Source of the DNA: Betaproteobacteria bacterium
GTDB lineage: Bacteria; Pseudomonadota; Gammaproteobacteria; Burkholderiales; Rhodocyclaceae
Direction: 5' to 3'
Assembly (NCBI GenBank): GCA_009780885.1
Contig: WQZF01000017.1
Location: 1 to 39,326 of the forward strand
Length of the DNA stretch: 39,326 nt
Positions 26,260 to 35,711 of this stretch are shown here, piece by piece. The position numbers were made by a program, and so were the translations under genes. The notes under the pieces were generated by a model. The model ran no database searches. It worked only from the letters and a program-made list of their open reading frames with translations, and was not told where the DNA came from. Each line of letters starts with the position of its first letter. The stretch's first letter is position 1.

Positions 26260-27435
26260 TCAACGGGACGCTTTTTCGATCCCTGGTTGCCGGGTGAATA
26301 AGCCCCAAACAAGGGCCCCAATCACCATCAGTATCGAGAGGCCGGCGCACAGATTCATTGTCTGCCAGCCGAGTGTATCGAGCATGCGGCTGGAGAGCAG
26401 GGTAAGCGTTGCGACTCCCAGGAATATGAGTGTGTCGTTCACTGCCTGGACACGGGCAGCCTCCTCCTTGCGGCAGCTTTCGGCCAAGAGGGAGGTGGCG
26501 CCAACGTAGAGAAAATTCCAGCCGACTCCCAGCAAAACCAGCCCTGCTTCGAAATGGGGCAATTCGCTCCCCATCAGGCTAACCGCAATGCTTGCAAGAT
26601 TCAGCAGACATCCCAACAGCATGACAGGCAAAATGCCGATCCTCTGGATAAGCGCTCCGGTAAAAAACGACGGAGCAAACATGGCAAGCAGGTGCCACTG
26701 AATAACCCCGGCCGTCTGGGCAAAGTCGAGATGCGAACACCTCATGGCCAGCGGTGTGGCGGTCATGAGAAGGTTCATCACGGCATAGCCCACGACTCCC
26801 GCCAGGACGGCCACGATCAATTTGGGGTTTCTGGCGATTTCAGTCCATGATCGCCGCTCCAGTTGGGGCTTTGCCCGTGCGACAGGCGGCAGTTTGAGCC
26901 CCACCGCGAAGAGGGCTCCCAGCAACGCAACTCCGATCAGTGAGAGAAAGCTGGCGTAGAAGGCGGGTTCGAGAAGATCCTTCGTTTCCCGGGCAAGCAT
27001 TGGCCCGGCTACGGCGGCCAGAAGGCCGCCAGTCAAGGTCAGGGAGATGGCCAGGCTCCTTTTTTCCGGGCTCACCGAATCGGCTGCCGCGAATCGATAG
27101 TATTGGCCCACTGCACCGAAGGCGCCGATCAGGAATCCCGCCGCTGCAAACAGGGCGAAGCTCCCGCTTTTTAGGCCGAGCGCAGCGCATGCCACGCCAA
27201 TCGCACCGATCAGCGCTCCGCCGAAAAAGACAAGGCGCCGTCCGAATCGCTCCATGAGCCTGGCGGCCGGATAGAGCATCAGCATAATACCGAGGTATTG
27301 AAGGGCCAGTGGAACGGTGGCAAGACCGGGCGAGGAGAGTTGGGCTCCCACCAGGGCAGACGATGAGAGCACAAGGCTGACCGTGGCCATGACCGTTGCC
27401 TGGGAAAGCGCCAGTAGAAAAACGTTGCGGTTCAT
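26260..27435 (-). CDS. MFS transporter
   Basis: A 391-residue transporter with twelve hydrophobic segments. A family motif-A-like loop lies between helices 2 and 3 (AARLMERFGRRLVFFGG, ~57–73). Conserved acidic and glycine residues suggest the YfmO/multidrug or sugar-exporter branch, but the substrate cannot be inferred. It begins 21 bases after nagZ on the same strand and may be the last gene of that operon; nagZ releases anhydromuropeptide sugars, so a link to cell-wall recycling is possible but speculative. The final codons (FTRQPGIEK) lie over TTGCCGGGTGAATAA, which also occurs after era, so the end of the gene may have been reshaped by a repeat. Confidence 0.88.
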   Translation of the reverse strand: MNRNVFLLALSQATVMATVSLVLSSSALVGAQLSSPGLATVPLALQYLGIMLMLYPAARLMERFGRRLVFFGGALIGAIGVACAALGLKSGSFALFAAAGFLIGAFGAVGQYYRFAAADSVSPEKRSLAISLTLTGGLLAAVAGPMLARETKDLLEPAFYASFLSLIGVALLGALFAVGLKLPPVARAKPQLERRSWTEIARNPKLIVAVLAGVVGYAVMNLLMTATPLAMRCSHLDFAQTAGVIQWHLLAMFAPSFFTGALIQRIGILPVMLLGCLLNLASIAVSLMGSELPHFEAGLVLLGVGWNFLYVGATSLLAESCRKEEAARVQAVNDTLIFLGVATLTLLSSRMLDTLGWQTMNLCAGLSILMVIGALVWGLFTRQPGIEKASR

Positions 27436-27456
27436 GCCCCACGGTTTGCTGCGCGA

Positions 27457-28515
27457 TCAGCCGGCAGCGCAGAGGATTTCGGCATAAACCTGGCCTTCGC
27501 GGTAGAGGGGATCGTCGCGCCAGGTTTTTGGTTGCGGCGTGTCCGGGAGCAGTTTTTCGATCCGGGCGGCGCGCAAGGGGAGCGAGGGATCGGGCGCGGG
27601 TTGCCAGCGTTCGAGCAGGGTCGATACCGCCTCCGGGTCGTTGCATACCGGAAGCATGTCGCAGCCGGCTTGTTGCGCGGCATCGGCGCGGGCAAGGATG
27701 TCGCCAGCGGCATATGCGCCCTGCATCGAAAGGTCGTCGCTGAAGATCGCGCCTGTGAATCCCAGTTCGTGACGCAGATAGTCGATCCAGAAACGCGAGA
27801 ATCCCGCCGGCATGGCGTCGATGCGCGGATAGACGATATGGGCCGGCATCACCGCGTCGAGCGCGAGGCGGCGGTATGGCAGAAGATCGGCGGCGAGGGC
27901 GGCGAGTTCGCGTTCGTCGACCGGCAGTTCGTGGTGCGAATCGGCGCAGGCCCATCCGTGGCCGGGGAAATGCTTGCCGCAGCAGCGCATCCCGGCTTTC
28001 TTCAGTCCGGAAATGAGCGCAGCGGCGAGGGCGACGACGGTTTCCGGGTTGGAGTGAAAGGCGCGGTCGCCGATCACGGCGCTGCGGCCCCAGTCGAGGT
28101 CGAGCACCGGGGTAAATGAGAAGTCGACGCCGCAGGCGCGCAGTTCGGCGGCCAGCACGTAGCCGAGCGCTTCGGCCATGCGAAGCGCCCCGGCAGCATC
28201 GCGCTCCCAGGCGCTGCCTATGACGCGCATCGGCGGCACGCGGGTGAATCCTTCGCGGCAACGCTGCACGCGCCCGCCTTCGTGGTCGATGGCGATCAGC
28301 AACGGACGCGCGCGGAGCGCGCGCGCTTCGGCGCAAAGTTCCTCAAGCTGGCGCGGGGCGCGGTAGTTGCGCGCAAAAAGGATCAGCCCGCCGACAAGGG
28401 GATGGGCAAGGCGTTCGCGCTCGCAGGGAACCATTTCGGGGCCAGCGATGTCGATCATCAGCGGGCCGGACGGCGCGGAATTTTGGGATCTGGAATTTGA
28501 AGGGGAAGAATTCAT
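27457..28515 (-). CDS. nagZ: β-N-acetylhexosaminidase (NagZ)
   Basis: A 352-residue glycoside hydrolase family 3 enzyme that removes N-acetylglucosamine from muropeptides during peptidoglycan recycling in the cytoplasm. The signature loop 'KHFPGHG' (181–187) followed by a histidine of 'DSHHELP', and the nucleophile in 'FSDDLSMQGA' (Asp260/261), are visible, as is 'AIDHEGGRVQR' (~75–85). The ATG overlaps the acpS TGA. The first ~19 residues (Ser/Asn-rich) extend beyond typical NagZ, so translation could instead begin at Met20. Confidence 0.94.
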   Translation of the reverse strand: MNSSPSNSRSQNSAPSGPLMIDIAGPEMVPCERERLAHPLVGGLILFARNYRAPRQLEELCAEARALRARPLLIAIDHEGGRVQRCREGFTRVPPMRVIGSAWERDAAGALRMAEALGYVLAAELRACGVDFSFTPVLDLDWGRSAVIGDRAFHSNPETVVALAAALISGLKKAGMRCCGKHFPGHGWACADSHHELPVDERELAALAADLLPYRRLALDAVMPAHIVYPRIDAMPAGFSRFWIDYLRHELGFTGAIFSDDLSMQGAYAAGDILARADAAQQAGCDMLPVCNDPEAVSTLLERWQPAPDPSLPLRAARIEKLLPDTPQPKTWRDDPLYREGQVYAEILCAAG

Positions 28516-28937
28516 TGCCGTTCCAGGATGACAAACGCGACAACATAATCATGTTCGTCCGAAAGCGAGAGCTGCACGCTGACTCCGCGCTCTGCAATCC
28601 AGGCGGCGAGTTCCGGAGCATAGGAAAATCCGGGTTTTCCGCGCGCGTCGTGGGCGAGCGTGACGGCGGGCAGCACGAGCGGCGCCGAGATCCCGATGCC
28701 GAAGGCTTTGCCCAGGGCTTCCTTTGCGGCAAAACGCTTGGCGAGAAAACGCGCCTGGGCGTGACGCCGCCGTTCGGCCAGCGGGCTTTCCCCTTCCGCG
28801 ACGCCGGCAAAGCGTTCCCGGAAGCTTTCGATTTCTTCCGGCGACAGGATTTTCTCCAGCGTCGAGGCGCCATGACGCTCGAAAAGGCGCGCGAGCCGCT
28901 CGACGGCAACGATGTCGACGCCGATTCCGGAAATCAT
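28512..28937 (-). CDS. acpS: Holo-[acyl-carrier-protein] synthase
   Basis: A 141-residue enzyme that transfers phosphopantetheine from coenzyme A to acyl carrier protein. It has the metal-binding '[12 protein letters not shown]' (Asp near residue 8) and '[17 protein letters not shown]' (Glu in 'AAKEA'). The ATG overlaps the pdxJ stop and the TGA overlaps the nagZ start, both as ATGA. The frame stays open upstream into pdxJ, but the ATG at 28937 matches the family start. Confidence 0.95.
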   Translation of the reverse strand: MISGIGVDIVAVERLARLFERHGASTLEKILSPEEIESFRERFAGVAEGESPLAERRRHAQARFLAKRFAAKEALGKAFGIGISAPLVLPAVTLAHDARGKPGFSYAPELAAWIAERGVSVQLSLSDEHDYVVAFVILERQ

Positions 28938-29686
28938 GACGAGCCGAAAGCCTCGCGCATGAGCCGCTTCATTTCGCGCACGGCCTCGCGCAGGCCGGTG
29001 AAGACGGCGCGGCTGACAATGGAGTGCCCGATATGCAGTTCGCGCAGGCCGGGAAGCCGCGCCACCGGCTGTACGTTGTAGTAAGTCAGGGCGTGTCCGG
29101 CATTGAAGCCCATCCCGGCCTGTTGCACGAGTTCGCTGGCAACGCGGATTTTTTCCAGTTCGGCGACGACGGCCTCGGCGTTCTCGTCGCGCCCCTTGGC
29201 ATGGAAGGCGTGCGCGTAAGGGCCGGTGTGGATTTCGCAGACCCGCGCGCCGATCCGCGCCGCCGCCGCCACCTGCGCCGGTTCGGGGTCGATGAAGACG
29301 CTGCTGAGGATCCCGGCTTCGTTCAGGCGAGCCACCACCTCTTTCAGCCAGCCTTCCCTGCCGATGATATCGAGTCCGCCTTCGGTAGTGATTTCCTGCC
29401 GTCCTTCCGGCACCAGCATCGCCATTTCGGGGCGCAGGCGGCAAGCGATGCCGAGCATTTCCTCGGTGGCCGCCATTTCCAGATTCAGTTTGATCTGCGT
29501 GGATTCGCGCAGCCTTTCCACATCCGCGTCCTGGATGTGGCGACGGTCTTCGCGCAGATGCACGGTGATGCCGTCCGCGCCGCCCAGATGCGCTTCGACG
29601 GCAGCCCAGACGGGATCGGGCTCCCAGGTGCGGCGTGCCTGGCGCAGCGTTGCGACATGGTCGATGTTGACTCCGAGTTTGATCAT
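28934..29686 (-). CDS. pdxJ: Pyridoxine 5'-phosphate synthase
   Basis: A 250-residue TIM-barrel enzyme that condenses deoxyxylulose phosphate with aminoacetone phosphate to form vitamin B6. Family motifs: '[18 protein letters not shown]' at the N-terminus, '[16 protein letters not shown]' (~37–52), '[10 protein letters not shown]' (~170) and '[17 protein letters not shown]' near the end. It sits between recO and acpS, overlapping each by 4 bases. Confidence 0.96.
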   Translation of the reverse strand: MIKLGVNIDHVATLRQARRTWEPDPVWAAVEAHLGGADGITVHLREDRRHIQDADVERLRESTQIKLNLEMAATEEMLGIACRLRPEMAMLVPEGRQEITTEGGLDIIGREGWLKEVVARLNEAGILSSVFIDPEPAQVAAAARIGARVCEIHTGPYAHAFHAKGRDENAEAVVAELEKIRVASELVQQAGMGFNAGHALTYYNVQPVARLPGLRELHIGHSIVSRAVFTGLREAVREMKRLMREAFGSS

Positions 29687-30426
29687 AAAAGTTTCGATTC
29701 CATGAAAATACGGCGCGTCTGCAAGACGCGGCCATCGAGATAATGATTGCAGAGCACACGCATCAGTTGCTTGGCCTCGGCCAGCGAACGCGGGTCGGAA
29801 AACTGCCCGGCGTCGAGGTCGAGCAGGCTGCGGCCACGGACGACAGGGGCGGCGGAGGCATCGTCATCGGGCGCGCGTCCTTCGTCTTCCCGCGCCGGCA
29901 GACGCACCGGCCCGCGCTCGATCCGGTAAGCGTAGCAGGCTTCGCTGTCGATCGGCTCGCCTGTCGCGTCGCGGGTCAAGGTCAGCCCGTAGCCGAGTTC
30001 GGCCAGCAGCGCGTGTTCAAAACGGCGCAGATCCGCTTCCGAAACGCCAGCGGAGAAACGCTCCAGCGTGTCGGCATAGACGGCGAAAAGCCGCTCGTGC
30101 GCATCCTCGCGCGGCAGCAGCTTGAGCAGCATTTCATTCAGATAATAAGCGCAAAGCAGCGCGCGCCCGGCAGGCGGCGGCAGCCCGCCCTGCCATTCGG
30201 CCTTCATCAGCGTTTTCACTTCGCCCTTGCCGGACCAGCCCAGTTCAAGCGGCTGGAACTCCAGCAGAAGACCGCGCAACTCGGAGCGCGGACGCCGCGC
30301 CCCGCGCGCCAGAAGCGCCATGCGCCCGAAATCGCGGGAGAACACCTCGACAATGAGGCTGCTCTCGCTGTACGGAGTGCGGCAGAGCACATAGGCGGGC
30401 TGGGCATCGATACGCTGTCGGGACAC
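29683..30426 (-). CDS. recO: DNA repair protein RecO
   Basis: A 247-residue RecO. The N-terminal OB fold (~10–85; '[35 protein letters not shown]') precedes a helical domain. The zinc-finger cysteines of some RecO proteins are absent, as in many proteobacteria. An acidic insertion ([13 protein letters not shown], ~175–188) is present. RecO helps load RecA on SSB-coated gaps. Its TGA overlaps the pdxJ ATG. Upstream, 250 bases with repeats A5 and B2 separate it from era, so recO may need its own promoter. Confidence 0.92.
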   Translation of the reverse strand: MSRQRIDAQPAYVLCRTPYSESSLIVEVFSRDFGRMALLARGARRPRSELRGLLLEFQPLELGWSGKGEVKTLMKAEWQGGLPPPAGRALLCAYYLNEMLLKLLPREDAHERLFAVYADTLERFSAGVSEADLRRFEHALLAELGYGLTLTRDATGEPIDSEACYAYRIERGPVRLPAREDEGRAPDDDASAAPVVRGRSLLDLDAGQFSDPRSLAEAKQLMRVLCNHYLDGRVLQTRRIFMESKLL

Positions 30427-30453
30427 GGGAATTCAGGGGATCAGGGTTTCAGA

Positions 30454-30530
30454 AATTCTAAATTTACTTAAATAATAGTTCGCTATGGTAATGAATTGCA
30501 ACAAATAATTATTTAAACAAATTTAGAATT
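30454..30530 (+). repeat. Family A palindromic AT-rich element, copy A5
   Basis: A 77-bp element with ends AATTCTAAATTT and AAATTTAGAATT. Both outer dinucleotides differ from the other copies (TT to AA on the left, AA to TT on the right), so the terminal pairing is kept. The centre reads CGCTATGGTAATG. The right arm (ATAATTATTTAAACAAATTT) equals that of A2. It lies within the era–recO gap, just 5' of recO. Confidence 0.88.
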
Positions 30531-30550
30531 TTCCACTCCTGACCGAGTAT

Positions 30551-30633
30551 GTAGGATGGGTAGAGCGAAGCGAAACCCATCATTTCTCAATCTGGAACTC
30601 CGATGGGTTTCGCTGTCGCTCTACCCATCCTAC
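30551..30633 (-). repeat. Family B palindromic repeat, copy B2
   Basis: An 83-bp element with perfect ends GTAGGATGGGTAGAGCG…CGCTCTACCCATCCTAC. Each half forms an inner hairpin closing at GATGGGT/ACCCATC. The 20-base centre is the reverse complement of that in B1, with substitutions. It lies 20 bases from A5 and about 43 bases past the era stop. ATCCTTGATTGCCGG follows at 30654–30668, as after B1. Confidence 0.9.
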
Positions 30634-30676
30634 ATGCCCGACTTGCTCAGGGCATCCTTGATTGCCGGGTGAATAA

Positions 30677-31618
30677 TTACTCGTAACCGAGCGAACGCAG
30701 CAGCCTCTCGTCATCGTTCCAGCCGGATTTCACCTTCACCCAGACTTCAAGATAGACCTTGCCACCGAAGAGGCGCTCCATATCCTGCCGCGCCTCGCTT
30801 GCGATGCGTTTCAGGGTTTCGCCGCCCTTGCCGATCACCATCGCCTTGTGCGCCGGACGGTCGACGATCACTGCCGCGAAGATCCGGCGCAGGCGCGGCG
30901 AGCCTTCCTCCCCGCCTTCTTCCTCGAATTTCTCGATCTCCACCGTCGCGCCGTAAGGCAGTTCGTCGCCGAGAAAACGAAAGAGTTTTTCGCGCAAATA
31001 TTCGCTGGCAATGAAGCGTTCGCTTTTGTCGGTGATTTCGTCGGGGGCAAAAAGCAGACCTTCGCGCGGCAGATGTTTTTTCAGTTCCGCGAGCAGACTG
31101 TCAAGCTGGCCGCCCTTCTGCATCCCTTTCGCGGCGCTGACCGGAACGACGGCGGCAAAATCGCGCCGTTTCGCAATCCGGGCGAGAAAGGGCAGCAGCG
31201 ATTCCCTGTCGGGCAATAGATCGGTTTTGTTGAGCGCCAGCAGCACCGGCTTTTCCGGCGGCAGCAGTTCGAGCACCGCTTCATCCCGGCGGCTGAAATG
31301 CCCGGCCTCGATGACGAACACGACGACGTCGACCTCCACGAGCGCCGCGCAGACGCCGCGATTCATCGCCCGGTTGAGCGCGTTCTTGTGCTGCGTCTGG
31401 AAACCCGGCGTGTCGACAAAAACGTACTGCGCGTCCTCGTCGCTGCGAATCCCGGCGATGCGGTGGCGCGTGGTTTGCGCCTTCCTCGAAACGATGCTGA
31501 GTTTTTCGCCGACGAGCGCGTTCAGCAGCGTCGACTTGCCGACATTGGGGCGTCCGACGATGGCGACATAACCGGAGCGCAGGGCGGCGGGATCGAAATC
31601 CGTTTCGTTCGCGTTCAT
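30677..31618 (-). CDS. era: Ribosome-assembly GTPase Era
   Basis: A 313-residue GTPase. G motifs: '[10 protein letters not shown]' (22–31), 'TTRHRI' switch region, 'VDTPGFQT' (~70) and 'NKTDLL' (~130), with 'PVSAAKG' (~160). A C-terminal KH domain (~215–300) shows '[36 protein letters not shown]'. It binds the 3' end of 16S rRNA during 30S maturation. Its ATG overlaps the rnc stop. Downstream lie repeats B2 and A5. Confidence 0.96.
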   Translation of the reverse strand: MNANETDFDPAALRSGYVAIVGRPNVGKSTLLNALVGEKLSIVSRKAQTTRHRIAGIRSDEDAQYVFVDTPGFQTQHKNALNRAMNRGVCAALVEVDVVVFVIEAGHFSRRDEAVLELLPPEKPVLLALNKTDLLPDRESLLPFLARIAKRRDFAAVVPVSAAKGMQKGGQLDSLLAELKKHLPREGLLFAPDEITDKSERFIASEYLREKLFRFLGDELPYGATVEIEKFEEEGGEEGSPRLRRIFAAVIVDRPAHKAMVIGKGGETLKRIASEARQDMERLFGGKVYLEVWVKVKSGWNDDERLLRSLGYE

Positions 31619-32313
31619 CGCTTCCTGCCCGCTTCGCGTTCCGCCAATGCCCGCACCGCCTCCTCGGCGGCCACCTGCTCGGCGGCACGGCGGCTGCTGC
31701 CTTCACCCTCGGTAGTGAGTCCCAGGGATTCCACTTCGCATGCGACCCTGAAGCGCTGCTCATGCGCCGCGCCCTGCGCCGAAAGCAGGGTGTAGCGCGG
31801 CAACGGCAAACGGGAGGCTTGCAGGGTTTCCTGGAGGCGCGTTTTCGCGTCCTTCAGGATTTCGCCCGGCTGCGCCTGGCTCAGCGTATCGCCATAGACG
31901 GCGACGATCGCCTCCCTCAGCTTCGCAAATCCGGCATCGAGATAGATCGCCGCGAACAAGGCCTCAAGCGCGTCGGCGAGAATCGACGGGCGGCGATGAC
32001 CGCCGCTTTTCAATTCGCCTTCGCCCAAGCGCAACGCGGCGCTCAAATCCAGCTTCAGCGCCAGTTGGTGGAGGCTTTCCTGGCACACCAGATGCGAGCG
32101 CAGGCGGGACAAATCGCCCTCGGAGAGATCGTTGAAACGCTCGTAGAGTTCGAGCGCGATGACGCAATTGAGCAGGGCATCGCCGATGAATTCGAGGCGC
32201 TCGTTGTTTGGAACGCCATGACTGCGATGCGTCAGCGCAGTCCGCAACAGGGCGTGGTCGGCAAACTCGTGGCCGAGCACCCGCTCGAGGGCTTGCCCGG
32301 TGATTTCCCTCAT
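31615..32313 (-). CDS. rnc: Ribonuclease III
   Basis: A 232-residue double-strand RNA endonuclease. The catalytic signature '[16 protein letters not shown]' (37–52, Glu41 and Asp45) and second acidic site '[18 protein letters not shown]' (~112–128) are present, followed by a dsRNA-binding domain (~155–225; '[11 protein letters not shown]…[18 protein letters not shown]'). It processes rRNA precursors and structured mRNAs. It overlaps DUF4845 upstream and era downstream by 4 bases each. Confidence 0.96.
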   Translation of the reverse strand: MREITGQALERVLGHEFADHALLRTALTHRSHGVPNNERLEFIGDALLNCVIALELYERFNDLSEGDLSRLRSHLVCQESLHQLALKLDLSAALRLGEGELKSGGHRRPSILADALEALFAAIYLDAGFAKLREAIVAVYGDTLSQAQPGEILKDAKTRLQETLQASRLPLPRYTLLSAQGAAHEQRFRVACEVESLGLTTEGEGSSRRAAEQVAAEEAVRALAEREAGRKR

Positions 32314-32711
32314 TCCTGGGAAGAGGTCCGCCGGGTGGATCCAATCGGCTGTTTGTTCTGGTACTCCATCAGGAGACTGACGTTGGTAAACAACGGGATT
32401 TTGTCCGAGTACTCAAAAAAGATGACGGTTCCAGTGGAACCCTCCTTGCGTACTTCAAAGTTGAAATCGCTGTTGTAAATCCTTTTGGTGCCTTCGATCG
32501 TGATATGGTCATCGAACACCCTGCGGATCGTGGAGGCCGAATCCGACGGCTGCACCTTGGAAGCGGTGGCCGCAGCCGCCGTCCTGATCTTCCAGAAATC
32601 GGACAGGGAAGGCAGCACCTTGACCGTAATGAAAACACAAAAGATGATCACGAACCCCCATGCAACCAGATCCGCCAGACTTACACCACGTTGATATTTC
32701 AAAGCTTTCAT
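32310..32711 (-). CDS. DUF4845 membrane-anchored protein
   Basis: A 133-residue protein starting at 32711 behind a strong AAGGAGG. A basic N-terminus (MKALKYQRGVSLADLV) leads into one membrane helix (~14–32), followed by a small periplasmic domain (~35–125). This matches the DUF4845 family usually encoded between lepB and rnc in betaproteobacteria. The N-terminus resembles a type IV pilin-like leader (QRGVSL), but the +5 glutamate is missing. Function unknown. Confidence 0.88.
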   Translation of the reverse strand: MKALKYQRGVSLADLVAWGFVIIFCVFITVKVLPSLSDFWKIRTAAAATASKVQPSDSASTIRRVFDDHITIEGTKRIYNSDFNFEVRKEGSTGTVIFFEYSDKIPLFTNVSLLMEYQNKQPIGSTRRTSSQE

Positions 32712-32716
32712 TTTTT

Positions 32717-32723
32717 CCTCCTT
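32717..32723 (-). promoter_or_regulatory. Strong ribosome-binding site of the DUF4845 gene
   Basis: AAGGAGG lies 5 bases before the ATG at 32711. It decides this start over an in-frame ATG at 32756, which would lie inside lepB. Confidence 0.85.
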
Positions 32724-32724
32724 G

Positions 32725-33513
32725 TTAGCCAAACGAGCCGACCCGGCCCGGATCACTGAAATTCATCCAGATGAAAAATGCCCTGCCAACGATATTTTCA
32801 TCCGGAACGAAGCCCCAGGCGCGGCTGTCGCGGCTATTGTCGCGATTGTCGCCCATCATGAAGTAATGCCCCGGCGGCACCGTGCAGATTACTCCCGCAT
32901 TGTTGTAAAGACAATTCTCGTGCCCGGGGAATGGCGAAACGCCGGTCACGAAGGGCGGCGCTTCCACGTCGTTCAGGATCCGGTGCGTGGCCTCTCCCAG
33001 TTTTTCCTCGTACTGCTTCGAGTAATAAAGCCTTTCGGGATGCAGATAGTCGTCCAGCGGTTTTACCGGCACTTCCTCGCCGTTCACCGTCAGTCTTTTG
33101 TTCTGGTAGGCGACCTTGTCGCCGGGAAGGCCGACCAGGCGCTTGATGTAGTTTTCATCGGGATTTTCCGGATAGCGGAAGACCACGACATCGCCGCGTT
33201 TCGGCGTTCCGACCTCGATGATTTTCTTGTTCAGCAAGGGAAGCCTGATACCGTAGGTATATTTGTTGACGAGGATGAAATCGCCGACGAGCAGGGTCGG
33301 GATCATCGAGCCGGAAGGAATCTTGAACGGTTCCGCAATGAAGGAACGCAACAGGAAGACGATCAGGATCACCGGAAAAAAACCGGCGCCATATTCGATC
33401 CACCAGGGATCCCTGGCATTCGCTTCCCGCCGCTTTTTCAGGAACAGGATGTCGATCACCCAGATGCCGCCGGTGACGAGAAGAAGAATGAAAAGAATGA
33501 GCGCAAAATCCAT
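32725..33513 (-). CDS. lepB: Signal peptidase I
   Basis: A 262-residue inner-membrane protease that removes signal peptides from exported proteins. Two membrane helices (~2–25 and ~45–60) precede the catalytic domain. The Ser–Lys dyad is visible as 'IPSGSMIPTL' (Ser69) and 'YIKRLVGLPGD' (Lys124), with the conserved 'MMGDNRDNSRDSRAWGFV' box (~220–237). It lies 16 bases downstream of lepA, the standard operon partner. Confidence 0.95.
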   Translation of the reverse strand: MDFALILFILLLVTGGIWVIDILFLKKRREANARDPWWIEYGAGFFPVILIVFLLRSFIAEPFKIPSGSMIPTLLVGDFILVNKYTYGIRLPLLNKKIIEVGTPKRGDVVVFRYPENPDENYIKRLVGLPGDKVAYQNKRLTVNGEEVPVKPLDDYLHPERLYYSKQYEEKLGEATHRILNDVEAPPFVTGVSPFPGHENCLYNNAGVICTVPPGHYFMMGDNRDNSRDSRAWGFVPDENIVGRAFFIWMNFSDPGRVGSFG

Positions 33514-33529
33514 GATTGTTCCGTTCCGT

Positions 33530-35323
33530 CTATTTGTTATCGACGCGCAGGACAGCAAGAAACGCCTCCTGCGGAATTTCTACCGATCCGACCTGCTTCA
33601 TCCGCTTTTTCCCCGCCTTTTGCTTTTCCAGGAGCTTGCGCTTGCGGGTGATGTCGCCGCCGTAGCATTTTGCGAGCACGTCCTTTCTCAGCGCCTTGAC
33701 GTTTTCGCGGGCGATGATCTGCGAACCGAGCGCCGCCTGGATCGCCACATCGTACATCTGGCGCGGAATCAACTGGCGCATTTTATTCGCCAGTTCCCGC
33801 CCGCGATACTGGGCGTTGGCGCGGTGCACGATGACCGAGAGCGCGTCGACCTTCTCGCCGTTGATCAGGATATCGAGCTTGACCACATCGGCGGCGCGAT
33901 ATTCCCTGAATTCGTAATCGAGCGAAGCGTAGCCGCGCGACACCGATTTCAGGCGGTCGAAAAAGTCCATCACCACTTCCGCCATCGGCAATTCGTAGAC
34001 GAGTTGCACCTGGCGGCCATGATAGGCCAGGTTGACCTGCGCGCCGCGCTTCTGGTTGCACAGGGTCATCACGCTGCCGAGATAATCCTGCGGCACGAAA
34101 ATCGTCGCGGTGATGATCGGTTCGCGGATTTCCTCGATCCTTGTGAATTCGGGGAGCTTCGCCGGATTTTCGATCATCACCGTCGAACCGTCGCGCATCA
34201 GCACTTCGTAGACAACGGTCGGCGCCGTCGTAATCAGATCCTGGTCGAACTCGCGCTCCAGCCGTTCCTGCACGATTTCCATGTGCAGCAGGCCGAGAAA
34301 ACCGCAACGGAACCCGAAGCCGAGCGCCTGCGAAACTTCCGGCTCGTAATGCAGCGAAGCGTCGTTCAGGTGCAGCTTTTCCAGCGACTCGCGCAGGCCG
34401 TCGTACTGATTCGCTTCCACGGGATACAGGCCGGCGAATACCTGCGGCTTGATTTCCTTGAAGCCCGGCAGGGGTTCCTGTGCCGGCTGGCTGGCGAGCG
34501 TGACCGTATCGCCGACCTGCGCCGCCTTCAATTCCTTGATCCCGGAAATGATGAAACCCACTTCACCGGCGCGCAGCGCGTCGCGATTCTGAGACTTCGG
34601 GGTGAACACGCCAAGCTGTTCGCACAGGACTTCCGCGCCGGTCGACATCAGGCGGATCCTGTCCTTCGGCTTCAGGACGCCATCGACGACGCGCGCCAGC
34701 ATCACCACGCCGACATAATTGTCGAACCAGGAATCGATGATGAGCGCCTTCAACGGCCCTTCCGGATCGCCCTCGGGTGGCGGGATGCGTTCGATGATCG
34801 CTTCGAGGATATCCTCGACGCCCTCGCCCGTCTTCGCCGAAGCGAGAATCGCGTGGCTCGCGTCGATCCCGATGACATCCTCGATTTCCTCTTTCGCGCC
34901 TTCCGGGTTGGCCGCCGGCAAATCGATCTTGTTCAGCACCGGAAGCACTTCCACTCCCTGGTCGAGCGCCGTGTAGCAATTGGCGACCGTCTGCGCCTCG
35001 ACGCCCTGCGAAGCGTCGACGACGAGCAGCGCGCCTTCGCAGGCGGCCAGCGAACGGCTGACTTCGTAGGAAAAATCGACATGCCCCGGCGTATCGATCA
35101 GGTTCAGGTTATAGAGCTTGCCGTCGCGCGCCTGATAGGAAAGTACCGCTGTCTGCGCCTTGATCGTGATGCCGCGCTCGCGCTCAAGGTCCATCGAATC
35201 GAGAACCTGGGCCTCCATTTCGCGGTCGGCCAGGCCGCCGCAACGCTGGATGATGCGATCCGCAAGCGTCGACTTGCCATGATCGATATGGGCGATGATA
35301 GAAAAATTACGGATGTGATTCAC
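33530..35323 (-). CDS. lepA: Elongation factor 4 (LepA)
   Basis: A 597-residue translational GTPase beginning with GTG. G domain: '[15 protein letters not shown]' (~9–23), 'DTPGHVDF' (~77–84), 'NKIDLP' (~132). The EF-G-like domains and the LepA-specific C-terminal domain ([20 protein letters not shown]) follow. It acts on ribosomes during initiation or back-translocation. No good ribosome site precedes the GTG. A hairpin lies just upstream at 35354–35373. Confidence 0.95.
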   Translation of the reverse strand: MNHIRNFSIIAHIDHGKSTLADRIIQRCGGLADREMEAQVLDSMDLERERGITIKAQTAVLSYQARDGKLYNLNLIDTPGHVDFSYEVSRSLAACEGALLVVDASQGVEAQTVANCYTALDQGVEVLPVLNKIDLPAANPEGAKEEIEDVIGIDASHAILASAKTGEGVEDILEAIIERIPPPEGDPEGPLKALIIDSWFDNYVGVVMLARVVDGVLKPKDRIRLMSTGAEVLCEQLGVFTPKSQNRDALRAGEVGFIISGIKELKAAQVGDTVTLASQPAQEPLPGFKEIKPQVFAGLYPVEANQYDGLRESLEKLHLNDASLHYEPEVSQALGFGFRCGFLGLLHMEIVQERLEREFDQDLITTAPTVVYEVLMRDGSTVMIENPAKLPEFTRIEEIREPIITATIFVPQDYLGSVMTLCNQKRGAQVNLAYHGRQVQLVYELPMAEVVMDFFDRLKSVSRGYASLDYEFREYRAADVVKLDILINGEKVDALSVIVHRANAQYRGRELANKMRQLIPRQMYDVAIQAALGSQIIARENVKALRKDVLAKCYGGDITRKRKLLEKQKAGKKRMKQVGSVEIPQEAFLAVLRVDNK

Positions 35324-35353
35324 AACGAAAAGGGAAAGGTAGATAAAACAGAG

Positions 35354-35373
35354 AAGAGGCCAGCCGGCCTCTT
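35354..35373 (-). terminator. Hairpin between the glutaredoxin-like gene and lepA
   Basis: An 8-bp stem (AAGAGGCC, loop AGCC, GGCCTCTT) is followed on the minus strand by CTCTGTTTT. The T run is imperfect, so it may be a weak terminator or attenuator dividing mucD–glutaredoxin from lepA–lepB. Confidence 0.5.
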
Positions 35374-35414
35374 CCGTGGAAATTCGCTAAAAAGGATTGC
35401 GAAACTGGGTGATT

Positions 35415-35711
35415 TTAGCCGATCCGGCTCAAATACTCGCGTACTTTGGGCACATCAAGGAAATAATGACAGAGTTCGATTTCCCCGGCGAGCAATACCG
35501 GAACCAGGTCGCCCCAACGCTCTTCCAGCGCCGGATCGCTATCGACATCGAGTATTTCCAGGAGAAGATCGGCGCCATCCGCGCGGGCTTCGGCCAGAAG
35601 CGGCTCCAGCGCCCTTTCCATGTCATGGCAAAGATGGCAATACGTCCGCGAAAGCAGCTTCAGCCTTGCTCCGGCCTCGACCGCTTCCGCGCCTGTTCCC
35701 TGCTCCGTCAT
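35415..35711 (-). CDS. Glutaredoxin-like thiol-redox protein
   Basis: A 98-residue thioredoxin-fold protein of the glutaredoxin/DUF836 type. The redox motif 'SRTYCHLCHDM' (CxxC, ~21–31) heads the first helix. 'LLEILDVDSDPALEERWGDLVPVLLAGEIELC' continues with the cis-proline in 'VPVLL'. Such small proteins are regularly encoded between mucD and lepA in betaproteobacteria; the function is unproven. Its ATG overlaps the mucD stop in an ATGA junction. Confidence 0.85.
   Translation of the reverse strand: MTEQGTGAEAVEAGARLKLLSRTYCHLCHDMERALEPLLAEARADGADLLLEILDVDSDPALEERWGDLVPVLLAGEIELCHYFLDVPKVREYLSRIG

Noticed and set aside
28938-29759. A 415-codon frame that would fuse extra sequence to acpS.
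   Set aside because: The upstream part is the shadow of pdxJ. AcpS starts at 28937 with the family's opening motif.
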